Assembly: GCA_965220715.1 (NCBI GenBank)
Contig: OZ244843.1
Coordinates: 930,001-994,000 of the forward strand
Reading direction: 5' to 3'
DNA length: 64,000 nt
Source of the DNA: Bin5 sp965220715
Lineage (GTDB): Bacteria > Chloroflexota > Anaerolineae > Caldilineales > Caldilineaceae
Every line of letters begins with the position of its first letter. The stretch's first letter is position 1. Below are positions 26,388 to 35,542 of this stretch, one piece after another. A program made the translations under genes and the position numbers. A model generated the notes under the pieces. The model was not told where the DNA came from. It saw only the letters and a program-made list of their open reading frames with translations, and searched no databases.

Positions 26388-27284
26388 CTATCCACCGGCC
26401 ATGCGCTCGGCGCCGGCGATGCTATCCTGCAAGGCGGCCGTCTGCTCCATCTGTTTCATAAAGTGGATCGAGCTTTTCACCAGGGTCTTCCAGTCGGGTT
26501 TGGCCGGCACGGCATCAAGCGACAGATAACCGCTGTACCCTATTGCATTCAGGGTCCTGACTACCTGCAGAAAATCGAGATGCCCGGTGCCGGGCGCTTG
26601 GCGGTTGTTGTCGGCCAAATGAATACACATGAGCTTGTCACCGGCTAACCGCAATGTATCCGCCAGAGCTGCATCCTCGATATTGACATGAAAGAAGTCA
26701 GCAAGCACGCCTACGTTGTCCGTTCCTACCTCGTCGGCGACGCTCTTCGCCTCCATAATGCTGTTGAGGAAACCGGCATAACCCTCAAAGCGGTTGATCG
26801 GTTCAATTGCCACTCTGACACCGCGCGGCGCGGCATAGGCGCCAATTTCACGTGTCGATTTCACAAAATTCCGCCGCAGGGTTGGGCGTGGCACGCTCGT
26901 GACGGGGTATTCACTGTGGGGCGGGACAGCGGCAATCTCGATGAGAGGCGGCTCGTCGAGACTGGCGGCCAGGTCAATACACTTCTGCGTATAGCGTACA
27001 GCATAGCTGCGCACTGCTTCATCACTGGACGCGAGATCGCGGACTTCTCCGGCGTGCCAGCCGCCCCAGGCGCAGATGAGCGCCGGTACCTTCAAACCCA
27101 GGGATGCCGCCAATGACGCCACCTCATTGAACTGCTGCGGGTCTATCCGATCCGGCTCTGCATCCAGATCGACGCCATCGTAGCCGGCGTTGGCCACCGT
27201 TTCCAGTACCTCTTGCGGCCTCTCCCAGACGTTACCGCCGTCACCGGCCAGTGTGACCAGAATAACCGAGTATTTGTGTGCCAC
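26388..27284 (-). CDS. Sugar phosphate isomerase/epimerase (xylose-isomerase-like TIM barrel)
   Basis: A 298-residue TIM barrel. Metal-site strings are VAIEPINRFEGYA (Glu), GVLADFFHVNIEDA (Asp, His), CIHLADNNRQAPG (His) and YLSLDAVP at the position of the last acid. The EPINR and HLADNNR strings recall ketose 3-epimerases and hydroxypyruvate isomerases. A second member of this fold is at 3295-4242. Separated from the PA14 lipoprotein by 29 bp on the same strand. Confidence 0.9.
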   Translation of the reverse strand: MAHKYSVILVTLAGDGGNVWERPQEVLETVANAGYDGVDLDAEPDRIDPQQFNEVASLAASLGLKVPALICAWGGWHAGEVRDLASSDEAVRSYAVRYTQKCIDLAASLDEPPLIEIAAVPPHSEYPVTSVPRPTLRRNFVKSTREIGAYAAPRGVRVAIEPINRFEGYAGFLNSIMEAKSVADEVGTDNVGVLADFFHVNIEDAALADTLRLAGDKLMCIHLADNNRQAPGTGHLDFLQVVRTLNAIGYSGYLSLDAVPAKPDWKTLVKSSIHFMKQMEQTAALQDSIAGAERMAGG

Positions 27285-27313
27285 GGCTTGGTTCTCCTCC
27301 GTTGCTATCCTGA

Positions 27314-29032
27314 CTAAGAGTCTGGCGTCGGTGTCGGCGTTTCCGTGGCAGGCTCTTCCGGCCCCTCAATGTCTTGCGTGGGCGTCGGCGTCTCAGTGAC
27401 AGGCACTTCCGGCGACGAAGTATCTAGGGTGGGCGTCGGTTCCGGCGCTTGCGTCTCTGGTGTGGGCGTCGGCGTTTCCGTGGCCGTCGGTTCCGGCTCC
27501 TGTGTCTCTGGCGTCGGCGTCGGCGTCGGTGTCTCAGTGGCAGCCGGTTCCGGCGTGGGCGTCTCCGTGGCAGTCGGTTCCGGCGCAACGGTCGGCGCCG
27601 GCGTCGCTGTCTCTGTCGGCGTAGGAGTTGGCGTTGGCGCGAGCTGCCACCAGAAGCTGACGCGGGCGACGCCGGAACTCTCGTAAAACTCGACCTGTAT
27701 GGCGCGCTCACCGGCCGGCAAGGTCACATCGACATTGACTGTACGGTCGCCGCCATCCTCCCAATCGTTGAGAATCAGTTGATTGTCGAGCAAGACGCGG
27801 GCGCCGTCGTCGATCTGCAAGAAGAAACGATAGGTGCCGGCTTCAAAGGAGACACGCCGCTGCCAACGGACTGAAAAATGATCTGCGGGCAGGTTGGGCG
27901 CAGGTCTGCCTTCGCCCCAGTCGAAATCGATCTGCGGTTCGTCTCGCACCAGCGCCGGATTCCCCTGCAGGTCTCGGTTGCCGAAGTATTCACCCTTCCA
28001 GCCGCTGAAGGATTCGTTGCGCTCCCACCAGAAGCGCATCAGCGCCACTCCTGTGCGTTCGAAGTAGTCCACCTGGATGGTGTGCCTTCCCGCGCTGAGG
28101 GGGACGTCGACCGTGTACGTGCGCGCGGGGCCTACTTCCCACTCATCCAAAATCAGAACGTTGTCAATGTAGAGGCGGAAGCCGTCATCTACTTCGATGT
28201 TGAAGCGATAGATGCCGGCGTCGAAGTTGAGTGTACGGTGCCATCGAGCGCTGAAATGATCCACGCCCAGGCTGGTGTCCGGCCTTCCCTCGCCCCAATT
28301 GAAGAAGATCACCAGATCGTTGCGTGTGAGCAGGGGCGGTCCCGACTGGGTTGGATTGTTCCAGTAATCGGCGCGCCAGTCGGTGATGATGAACGGCGTC
28401 TGCGTCGGTAGAGGCGTGATCGTCGGCGTTGCCGAGGGCGTGTGTGTAAGCGTAACCGTAGGCGTAACCGTAGGCGTAACCGTTGACGAAGGGGTCGCAG
28501 TCGCTGCTTCTTGCGCTGTCGTTGCTTGCTGCGCAGAGGACGCGGCAGTTGCAGTGCCGGTCACTGCCGCTGCCTCGCCGGTTTGAAAGAGCGCGGTCGC
28601 CTCGTGCCGGCCATCGGAAGTGTATGCAAGCACAGTATGCGTGCCCGCCGCCAGCCAACGCGGGCTGATCGGGTAAAGAAAGCCGGTGCTGATCGTGCCG
28701 GCCGTGTCCGCGGTGCTGGCAGCCAGGATGCCACTGCGGCCGCGCTCGTCTCGCAGCGTGACCAACACCAGGCTGCTCACTGGCCAGCCCTCGCCGGAAA
28801 CCTGTATATAGACGCCGGCAGAGCCTGAGGTTGGCGAAATGGCAATAGCCGGTTCACCACTTGAGCTCTCGACAACAGGCCGCGTGGGCACACCTACCGC
28901 CGGGCTGTACACAGGCGATGTGCAGGCGCTGAGCGCCTGCGCAATCAGGACCAGAAGGCTGAAGTTAACAGTGGGAGCGTGTTGGGCGACAAGCCGGCGG
29001 GCAGTCCCTGAGAGGGAATAGTCGGTCTTCAT
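27314..29032 (-). CDS. PA14-domain lipoprotein with long Thr/Pro stalk
   Basis: A 572-residue surface lipoprotein. The lipobox LSAC is near residue 36. An Ig-like segment (about 60-150) precedes a Thr-rich linker, then two PA14-type beta domains (about 220-345 and 350-470), each with WGEGRP, DHFSxRW, YRFxxxxDDGxRxxxDNxLIL and a closing FWW. PA14 domains usually bind carbohydrates. The last 100 residues are tandem TPTPE/TETPTP repeats. Unusually, this stalk is at the C-terminus while the lipid anchor is at the N-terminus. AGGAG precedes the ATG. Sugar capture next to the catabolic genes is a plausible role. Confidence 0.85.
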   Translation of the reverse strand: MKTDYSLSGTARRLVAQHAPTVNFSLLVLIAQALSACTSPVYSPAVGVPTRPVVESSSGEPAIAISPTSGSAGVYIQVSGEGWPVSSLVLVTLRDERGRSGILAASTADTAGTISTGFLYPISPRWLAAGTHTVLAYTSDGRHEATALFQTGEAAAVTGTATAASSAQQATTAQEAATATPSSTVTPTVTPTVTLTHTPSATPTITPLPTQTPFIITDWRADYWNNPTQSGPPLLTRNDLVIFFNWGEGRPDTSLGVDHFSARWHRTLNFDAGIYRFNIEVDDGFRLYIDNVLILDEWEVGPARTYTVDVPLSAGRHTIQVDYFERTGVALMRFWWERNESFSGWKGEYFGNRDLQGNPALVRDEPQIDFDWGEGRPAPNLPADHFSVRWQRRVSFEAGTYRFFLQIDDGARVLLDNQLILNDWEDGGDRTVNVDVTLPAGERAIQVEFYESSGVARVSFWWQLAPTPTPTPTETATPAPTVAPEPTATETPTPEPAATETPTPTPTPETQEPEPTATETPTPTPETQAPEPTPTLDTSSPEVPVTETPTPTQDIEGPEEPATETPTPTPDS

Positions 29033-29079
29033 CCTGGCTTCACTCCTGCGCTTCTTGTTAAATGCGCTCCCGATTCGCT

Positions 29080-29109
29080 ATATTAGCGCTGAGGGGGGCA
29101 GCAGTCCAA
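29080..29109 (-). promoter_or_regulatory. Candidate promoter for the PA14 lipoprotein gene
   Basis: On the minus strand: TTGGAC (29104-29109), 18 bp spacer, TAATAT (29080-29085), about 50 bp before the start codon. Confidence 0.35.
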
Positions 29110-29294
29110 CCATATGAAAGTATGATGTGCCAAAAAAACGACCGTAGGCGGGAAAGCGTTTCCACAATCGTCGTCCAATGCGTCACCGCTTTGCAAAATG
29201 AATACATGGTAACCGTTTGCTAAGATTATACCACTAAACTACAGACGGAAGACAGTTGCGGCCAAAGCGTTTCGAAGAACTATTTGCGGTGTCG

Positions 29295-30509
29295 ATGACT
29301 GACAGCGAGCTTGTACGCCGCGCCCAACAGGGCGAGCGGCGGGCATTTGAAGAACTGATAGTGCGGCATCAACCCATTGCGCTCGCATTGGCGATTCGGA
29401 TCGTCGGCGATCGGGAGCGGGCGCTGGAGTTGACCCAAGAGGCCGTCCTGCATGCCTATCTCTCGCTGGATCGCTTGCGCAAGCCGAGCAGCTTTCGCGC
29501 TTGGCTGTGTAGCATCGCCGTCAATCTGTGCAAGAGTCATCTGCGCCGACCGCGTCTGGAAACACTGTCCCTTGAAATGCTCAGCGGCGGACGCAGTTTC
29601 GATTCGCTTCCTTTTTCCGACAGCGCGCTGCAGCCGCACGAAGCGGCGGAGGCCAGAGAGACACACCACCTGATCCTGGCGGCCGTCGCGCAGTTGTCAC
29701 CGGCCAATCAGGATGCCGTCCTTCTTTACTATTTCGAGCAGTTGAGCGTGCGCGAGATCGCCTCTCTCTTGCAGATCAGCGTGCCCGCCGTCAAAGGGCG
29801 TCTGCACAAGTCCCGCCGCAAGCTGCGCGCCCAACTGCGTTCAACTTTCGCCGAACTGCAACCGAGGCCAGCCGTTGTCGAACAGAACAGGAGCAAACAG
29901 ATGATTTCCGTTACCGTGTTTGACGTCGTGGTGCCAGAGCCGAAGACCGACCACAGAATATTGATTCTCATGAATGAAGGCGAACGCCGCCTGCTGCCAA
30001 TCTGGATCGGTCCTTACGAAGCGGATTGCATCTCTCTGGTTTTGCAAGGGACGAAGGTTGTGCGGCCGATGACGTACAGCCTTATGGCCGGCCTGCTGGA
30101 CAAGGCAAGCGTGCAGGTCGAATCGGTGGCAGTATCCGCATTGGAGAAGGAGACCTTTTTCGCGACCGTACATGCCCAGTGCGGCGGAGATGCCTTTGCC
30201 ATCGATGCCCGGCCCAGCGACGCGATCGCCCTGGCCCTGCACACACAAAGCCCCATTTTCGCCGCCGCCGAGGTGATGGACGCCGTCGGCTTGGATATCC
30301 CCGCCGATATGGAGGTCGCAGCGCAGGGAAAGGGACTGAGCGATGTCTTCAGCACCGATCCGGAGGAAGAAGAGCGGCGGCTAAAGGAGCGAGAGCTATG
30401 GCAAAGCAAATCTCCGCAGGAACGGCGTGAGGAAAACCGCAGGAAAATATTGGCTTACCTGACCGAATCGGGTTGCTTGAGCCAAGGCGCAGCGACAGAG
30501 GACGAGTAG
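29295..30509 (+). CDS. ECF-type sigma factor fused to bifunctional nuclease (BFN/DUF151) domain
   Basis: A 404-residue two-part protein. Residues 1-80 match sigma70 region 2 (MTDSELVRRAQQGERRAFEEL, ELTQEAVLHAYLSLDRL) and about 120-185 match region 4 (LSPANQDAVLLYYFEQLSVREIASLLQISVPAVKGRLHKSR, helix-turn-helix). From about 203 a BFN domain follows: VFDVVVPEPKTDHRILILMNEGERRLLPIWIGPYEA, RPMTYSLMAGLLDKA, and DARPSDAIALALHTQSPIF. A charged tail (EEERRLKERELWQSK) ends it. BFN domains have reported RNase/DNase activity. ATG 29295 is the usual ECF start; TTG 29256 is an in-frame alternative. Function inferred: transcription control linked to nucleic acid processing, unproven. Confidence 0.85.
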   Translation: MTDSELVRRAQQGERRAFEELIVRHQPIALALAIRIVGDRERALELTQEAVLHAYLSLDRLRKPSSFRAWLCSIAVNLCKSHLRRPRLETLSLEMLSGGRSFDSLPFSDSALQPHEAAEARETHHLILAAVAQLSPANQDAVLLYYFEQLSVREIASLLQISVPAVKGRLHKSRRKLRAQLRSTFAELQPRPAVVEQNRSKQMISVTVFDVVVPEPKTDHRILILMNEGERRLLPIWIGPYEADCISLVLQGTKVVRPMTYSLMAGLLDKASVQVESVAVSALEKETFFATVHAQCGGDAFAIDARPSDAIALALHTQSPIFAAAEVMDAVGLDIPADMEVAAQGKGLSDVFSTDPEEEERRLKERELWQSKSPQERREENRRKILAYLTESGCLSQGAATEDE

Positions 30510-30529
30510 ACGCCGCCTCTTTGCAGTTC

Positions 30530-31744
30530 TCAGTTGTCGGGCGCGAGACCGCGCAGAGCCGACTGCTGAACATCGGGTTTCGGTCTGGCCGCGTGAAACC
30601 GATGCACCGTCTGCGCAAAGCGGGCGAAGAGCAGATCGGCGTCGTGGGGGCCGGGGCTGGCTTCCGGGTGATATTGCACGCAGAAGACAGGCCGGTCGGT
30701 CAGCCTCATCCCTTCCAGCGTACCGTCATTCAGATTGAGATGTGTGACCTCCACGTTGTGTGGCAGCGTCTCTTGATCGACGGCGTAATTGTGGTTCTGC
30801 GCGGTGATCTGGATGTTGGCGCTGTCCACATCGCTGACCGGCTGGTTGCCGCCATGGTGGCCGAACTTCAGCTTGAAGGTCTCCGCCCCCAACGCCAGGC
30901 CGATGATCTGATGTCCCAGACAGATGCCGAACATCGGCCGGCCGCTCTCCAGCAGCCTGGCAACCTCTCTGGCCGCGTAGGGAACGCCGGTCGGGTCGCC
31001 CGGCCCGTTGCTTAGAAAAATCCCGTCAGGATCGAGCTCCAGAATCTCCTCGGCAGGCATATCCGCCGGCACAACCGCCAACCGCAGATTGTGGCTGGCC
31101 AGGCGGCGCAATATATTGTGTTTCATGCCGAAATCATAGGCGACCACCAGTGGAGAGGAGTGCCCGACGCCGCCCAGCCACGGACCGGGATCGGTGTTGC
31201 CGGATGCCACAGGCGTCCATTCGCCGCTCGTCCCGTCGCTCCAGTAATACGGCTCCTCACACGTCACCTCCCGCACCAGATCGCGGCCGTCCAGCCCTTC
31301 CCAGCTGCGGGCAAGCTCTATCAACTCGGTCTGCGTGTGGCTGCCGTCGGTGCAGAGCGCGCCGTGCAGCACGCCCTCCTCGCGCAGCAGACGGGTCAAC
31401 GCGCGCGTATCCACCTGGCTGATGCCGGGAATGTTGTGCCGCGCAAGATAACTCCCCAGATTTTCGTTGGCGCGCCAGTTGGACACAACCGGGCTGACCT
31501 CGCGCACGATGAACGCGGTCACCTGGGGCCGGTCGCTTTCCACATCTTCGCGGTTCACGCCCGTATTGCCCACATGGGGCACGGTCATGCAGACCATCTG
31601 GCCGCGGTACGAGGGATCGGTCAACACTTCTTGATAACCGGTCAGACTGGTATTAAAAACTACCTCTCCCACCACGGTCGTCTCGGCGCCGAAACCTTCG
31701 CCTTCGAAGATGCGGCCATTGGCCAGGGCAAGAAGGGCCCTCAC
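30530..31744 (-). CDS. carA: Carbamoyl-phosphate synthase small subunit
   Basis: A 404-residue glutaminase subunit that supplies ammonia to CarB for carbamoyl phosphate, used by arginine and pyrimidine synthesis. N-terminal domain: FNTSLTGYQEVLTDPSYRGQ; C-terminal class I amidotransferase with nucleophile Cys in FGICLGHQIIGLALG and the His-Glu pair in VQYHPEASPGPHD. It is the last gene of the arginine operon and overlaps the acetyltransferase stop region by 4 bp. carB is not in the window. Ends 20 bp from the convergent sigma-BFN gene with no visible terminator. Confidence 0.97.
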   Translation of the reverse strand: MRALLALANGRIFEGEGFGAETTVVGEVVFNTSLTGYQEVLTDPSYRGQMVCMTVPHVGNTGVNREDVESDRPQVTAFIVREVSPVVSNWRANENLGSYLARHNIPGISQVDTRALTRLLREEGVLHGALCTDGSHTQTELIELARSWEGLDGRDLVREVTCEEPYYWSDGTSGEWTPVASGNTDPGPWLGGVGHSSPLVVAYDFGMKHNILRRLASHNLRLAVVPADMPAEEILELDPDGIFLSNGPGDPTGVPYAAREVARLLESGRPMFGICLGHQIIGLALGAETFKLKFGHHGGNQPVSDVDSANIQITAQNHNYAVDQETLPHNVEVTHLNLNDGTLEGMRLTDRPVFCVQYHPEASPGPHDADLLFARFAQTVHRFHAARPKPDVQQSALRGLAPDN

Positions 31745-32391
31745 TCGGCCCCCTCCTCGGGAGACGAGCTTCCCTGGAACTGGATCGGTTTCCGGTTCAT
31801 TGTTCTCTGCGTTCCCGCTTCACTATTTGAGCGCCTGTATGCCAGCTTCAAGGGTTGCCACGCCTGCCATTTGAGCAGAGGCGAGGCCGCAGCCTGGGCT
31901 GCCTGGGCCTGACTGACAGGGCTGTCAGTCAGATTGCGCGCCACCGCCACCTCATCACAGTGGTGGAATTTGGGGCAGTAGATGCACTCCTGCCACAGCT
32001 TGGGGCTGATGCTCCAACGATCCACAATTTCAAAGCCGAGCTTTTCGAAGAACGCTTCCTGCAGGGTGAGCGCACAGATCTGGGCATACCCGCGTGCGGT
32101 CGCCATCTGCACCAGTTCCTGCACGATCTGCCGGCCGATCCCCTTGCCCTGGCCCTGCGGCGCTACCGCCAGCGAGCGTATCTCAACCAGTTGCTCGGTC
32201 AGGGGCGCCAGAGAGCCGCATCCCAGCAACTGTGAGCAGTCCGCTACGGCCACCAGCCAATCCGGCAGCGATTGCAGAATGCTTTCCTCGGTGCGCGGCA
32301 GCATCAGGTTTTCCGCCGCGAAGCCATTAACCAGCGCGGCAATGCCGGCGATGTCTTCTTCAGCGGCCGGTTGAATGCGGATCTCGTTCAT
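31741..32391 (-). CDS. GNAT acetyltransferase, probable N-acetylglutamate synthase (ArgA-like)
   Basis: A 216-residue GNAT protein. The acetyl-CoA loop is VAPQGQGKGIGRQIV near residue 77, and the ArgA-type end of the domain is FFEKLGFEIVDRWSISPKLWQECIYCPKFHHCDEVAV, with three Cys. Short ArgA proteins without the kinase-like domain make N-acetylglutamate, the first step of arginine synthesis. A roughly 60-residue low-complexity tail (QAQAAQAAAS onward) extends past the domain. It overlaps carA by 4 bp and follows argD, which supports the assignment. Confidence 0.82.
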   Translation of the reverse strand: MNEIRIQPAAEEDIAGIAALVNGFAAENLMLPRTEESILQSLPDWLVAVADCSQLLGCGSLAPLTEQLVEIRSLAVAPQGQGKGIGRQIVQELVQMATARGYAQICALTLQEAFFEKLGFEIVDRWSISPKLWQECIYCPKFHHCDEVAVARNLTDSPVSQAQAAQAAASPLLKWQAWQPLKLAYRRSNSEAGTQRTMNRKPIQFQGSSSPEEGAE

Positions 32392-32475
32392 AACCTCAGT
32401 TGTCAGTGGCCAGGAACGACCCAGGAACGAAAACGCCAGCGAAGTTCACCGGCCACTGATACCATTCTGCCGGCC

Positions 32476-33663
32476 TCACATCTCTCGTAAGATTGCGCCC
32501 AGCTTCGACACGGCCAGGGCCAGCTCCTCTTTGCTGATCGTCAGCGGCGGCACGAAGCGCAAAATCTTATCGCCCGCGCTCAACAGCAGCAATCCGGCTT
32601 CGTACCCCTTCCCCATGAGCGGCCCGGCCTCGATGTCCAATTCTATGCCTACGATCAGACCCTTGCCCCGTATCTCGAGAATATGGGGGCTGTTCAACTC
32701 GGCCAGCAGGTCCATCAGGTACTGGCCCTTTTCCCTCACGTCGGCCAGGAACTCCGGTTGCGATACCCGATTTACCACCGTGGATGCTACGTGGGTGGTG
32801 AAGGGGTTGCCGGCAAATGTGCTGGCATGATCGCCGGCATGGATCGTATCCGCCACCTTCTGCTTCATCAGAATCGCGCCGATGGGCAGGCCGCCGGCCA
32901 GCGGCTTGGCCGCGCTCATCAGATCCGGCTCGACGCCATAGCCCTGATAAGCCCACAGGTCGCCGCTGCGCCCCAGGCCGCACTGCACCTCGTCAAAGAT
33001 CAGGAGCGCGCCGTATTCGTCAGCCAGCTTCCGCAACCCTTTCAAAAACTCGGGCGTGGCCGGGTTGATGCCGCCTTCGCCCTGGATCGGTTCGACGATA
33101 ATCGCGCACACTTTATCGCTCATCTGCGCGCGCGCATCCTCCAGGTCGTTGAACGCAGCAAAGTGCACACCTGGCATCAGCGGCTCAAACGGCTGCTGAT
33201 ACTTTTCACGCGGCGTGGCCGCCAATGACCCGAACAGCCGCCCGTGGAAAGCGTCGCTGAAGGCCAGAATTTCATATTTGTCCTCGTGGCCGTGCTCGCG
33301 GGCGTAGCGGCGTGCGAATTTGAACGCGCCTTCGTTGGCGCTTGCCCCGCACAGGGAGAAATGCACCTTGTCGGCGAAGCTGGTCTCGCACAGTTTTTTC
33401 GCCAACTGCGTGTGCGGCTCGGTGTGATACAGGTTGCTCACGTGGTACATGCCGGTGGCCGCGGCCTCCTTGATCGCCTGATCCACCTCGGCGTCGCTGT
33501 AGCCGAGAACATTCACCGCAATGCCGGCCACCAGGTCCAGATAGGCTTTGCCCGTGCTGTCATACACCGTGCAACCCTTGCCCTCCGTCAGCACAAATGG
33601 GGGCCGCCCGAATACGCCAAGCACGTAATCTTTTTCGTCCTGAATAATTTCCTCTGCGTTCAC
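32476..33663 (-). CDS. argD: Acetylornithine aminotransferase
   Basis: A 395-residue PLP-dependent class III transaminase that converts N-acetylglutamate semialdehyde to N-acetylornithine. FDEVQCGLGRSGDLWAYQ contains the PLP-binding Asp, and LMSAAKPLAGGLPIGA the Schiff-base Lys. The GTG start at 33663 is preceded by AGGAGGAG at ideal spacing; the longer in-frame ATG at 33732 lacks a site. In the operon after argB. Confidence 0.95.
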   Translation of the reverse strand: MNAEEIIQDEKDYVLGVFGRPPFVLTEGKGCTVYDSTGKAYLDLVAGIAVNVLGYSDAEVDQAIKEAAATGMYHVSNLYHTEPHTQLAKKLCETSFADKVHFSLCGASANEGAFKFARRYAREHGHEDKYEILAFSDAFHGRLFGSLAATPREKYQQPFEPLMPGVHFAAFNDLEDARAQMSDKVCAIIVEPIQGEGGINPATPEFLKGLRKLADEYGALLIFDEVQCGLGRSGDLWAYQGYGVEPDLMSAAKPLAGGLPIGAILMKQKVADTIHAGDHASTFAGNPFTTHVASTVVNRVSQPEFLADVREKGQYLMDLLAELNSPHILEIRGKGLIVGIELDIEAGPLMGKGYEAGLLLLSAGDKILRFVPPLTISKEELALAVSKLGAILREM

Positions 33664-33757
33664 TTTCTCCTCCTGAAGGGATTTGGGTAGTTCCTGGTTT
33701 TCAGCTGTCGGGCGAATGCCACCCAGGGCCAAAAACTGTAGCTTCGAGTTTCGCGGC

Positions 33758-34576
33758 TTAACTTATTCCAATGATACCGGTTCCCCCATCCTCCTGGACA
33801 CCGGCTAAATTCGTAATGACCGCCTGCGTTACACCGCGCCTGACCGCGTCAACCGCGCTCCTGACCTTCGGCACCATGCCGCCGCTGATGCTCCCTTCGG
33901 CGATCCATTCTTCGCACTGGTCTGCGGTGATGCCCCGCACCACCCGCCCGGCGATCAGAACACCGGGCACGTTGCTGACAAAGATCAATTTAATCGCGCT
34001 CACAGCCGCCGCGACGGCCGCCGCCACATGATCGGCGTTGACGTTATAACCGAGGCCATCGAATGCGCCGATGCTGATGGGGCTGATGATCGGCACGATG
34101 CCGGCGTCGAGCAGGGTGGTCAGCAGCCCAGTGTCAACGTCCTGCACTTCGCCGACACGGCCCAAGTCGCCCAGCGGATGCCACATCTTTTCCACAAAGA
34201 TTGTGCCGTCATCCACCCCGCTGATGCCGACGGCCCGCACATCCTCATTCACGAACTGGCGCACAATCCGTTTGTTCATCAGGCCGCTCAGCACCATCTC
34301 CGCTACATCCAGGCTGTCCTCATCGGTCACCCGCAGCCCCTCAATAAAACGGGGTTCCAGCCCCAGCCGTTTCTGGTAGTCTGCGATCGTCTTGCCGCCC
34401 CCATGCACGATAATCGGGCTCTTGCCGTCCCGCTGCAAACTTTTTACCGCCTGCACCAGGCCAAACAGAAAGGCTTCGTCGTCCAACTCATTTCCGCCGA
34501 TCTTGAGGATGACGACATAGCGTCCCTTCTCCTGGGCCGGGTCAACGGGAAGCGGGTCAGATTCGCTCAGTTTCAT
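33758..34576 (-). CDS. argB: Acetylglutamate kinase
   Basis: A 272-residue amino-acid kinase phosphorylating N-acetylglutamate. Visible: LKIGGNELDD near residue 23, PIIVHGGGKTI near 53, glutamate-site Arg region GLRVTDEDSLDVAEMVLSG, NVNADHVAAAVAAAV and SGGMVPKVRSAVDAV with the phosphate-stabilising Lys. The start at 34576 follows GAGG; an upstream frame from 34639 is rejected as it overlaps the methyltransferase gene. Confidence 0.95.
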   Translation of the reverse strand: MKLSESDPLPVDPAQEKGRYVVILKIGGNELDDEAFLFGLVQAVKSLQRDGKSPIIVHGGGKTIADYQKRLGLEPRFIEGLRVTDEDSLDVAEMVLSGLMNKRIVRQFVNEDVRAVGISGVDDGTIFVEKMWHPLGDLGRVGEVQDVDTGLLTTLLDAGIVPIISPISIGAFDGLGYNVNADHVAAAVAAAVSAIKLIFVSNVPGVLIAGRVVRGITADQCEEWIAEGSISGGMVPKVRSAVDAVRRGVTQAVITNLAGVQEDGGTGIIGIS

Positions 34577-34635
34577 AGTGTCGCCTCGTGCACTGGTTGG
34601 AACACACATGCTCGGTACTATAGCGCGCGCAGGCT

Positions 34636-35418
34636 TCACTCAGTGCGCGGCGCATTCTTTCTCTGTCGCATTACCTCATATGCCAGCGCCGCCGCCGCAG
34701 CTGTCGTGCCCAGAGATGGTACGAAATCACACCTCTCGTATGGGACTTGCAAGCTTAAGTCGGCCTGTTTCACAAACGACCGGGTGACGCCCCTTTTTTC
34801 GCCGCCAACCAACAGAAAGAGCGGAGCGGTCAGATCGGCCTCATCCATCGGAATCGCGTTCTCCTTCTGGGCGCATGCAACCGTCAGACCCTGCTCGCGG
34901 TAGAAATGCGCGGCCTCGGCCACAGTGGTGGCAACCGCCATTGGCATCAACTCGGACGCGCCGGCCGAGGCCCGCGCCACCGTCGCCGCCGCGCTCATCC
35001 AATTACGGGGCCGCAGTGCCACACCGTGCGCCCCCATCGCGTACAGCGCCCGCAGCGCCTGACCAAAGTTGAACGGATCTTCGATGCCGTCCAGCATCAC
35101 CACAAAAGCCGGTCCACTGCCACGCGGCAACAACTCTTTCAGGTGGACAAACTGTCGTTGCCCCGCCTCGGCCGCGATGCCGCCGTGGGAGTTGCCATGG
35201 GTGATGGCGTCGATTTCCGCCGCGCCGACCTGGATCACCGGCACATTGGCCTCCCGTGCCCGATGTTGCAGCCAGCGCATCGTCCGGTCCTGCCGGTCTG
35301 CCCGCATCAACACGCGGTAAACGGTGCGATACGGCGAACGCAGGGCCGCCGCCACCGAGATCTTGCCTTCCAGGAAGGTGACTGTTTCTTGCTCGTTCAA
35401 CTCCTGGCCCGATTCCAC
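34636..35418 (-). CDS. SpoU/TrmH family RNA 2'-O-methyltransferase
   Basis: A 260-residue SPOUT-class methyltransferase. An N-terminal substrate-binding part is followed by the knot: MLDGIEDPFNFGQALRALYAMG (motif 1, Asn/Arg region), LFLLVGGEKRGV (motif 2) and VPYERCDFVPSLGTTAAAALAYE (motif 3, slightly altered from VPM...SLNVS). RlmB and related enzymes methylate rRNA or tRNA ribose. It lies inside the arginine operon between argC and argB, an odd place for it. Confidence 0.88.
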   Translation of the reverse strand: MESGQELNEQETVTFLEGKISVAAALRSPYRTVYRVLMRADRQDRTMRWLQHRAREANVPVIQVGAAEIDAITHGNSHGGIAAEAGQRQFVHLKELLPRGSGPAFVVMLDGIEDPFNFGQALRALYAMGAHGVALRPRNWMSAAATVARASAGASELMPMAVATTVAEAAHFYREQGLTVACAQKENAIPMDEADLTAPLFLLVGGEKRGVTRSFVKQADLSLQVPYERCDFVPSLGTTAAAAALAYEVMRQRKNAPRTE

Positions 35419-35542
35419 TGGTTTCCGGCTTTCCCATGGGCGTACATTTTGGCCGAGTGCAGTTTTCCAGCTCTTGGTAACATCATGTCTATGGCTTGCG
35501 TGCAGTCACCAGAAACTGAAGCCTGACTACTCAGAACGGCAG

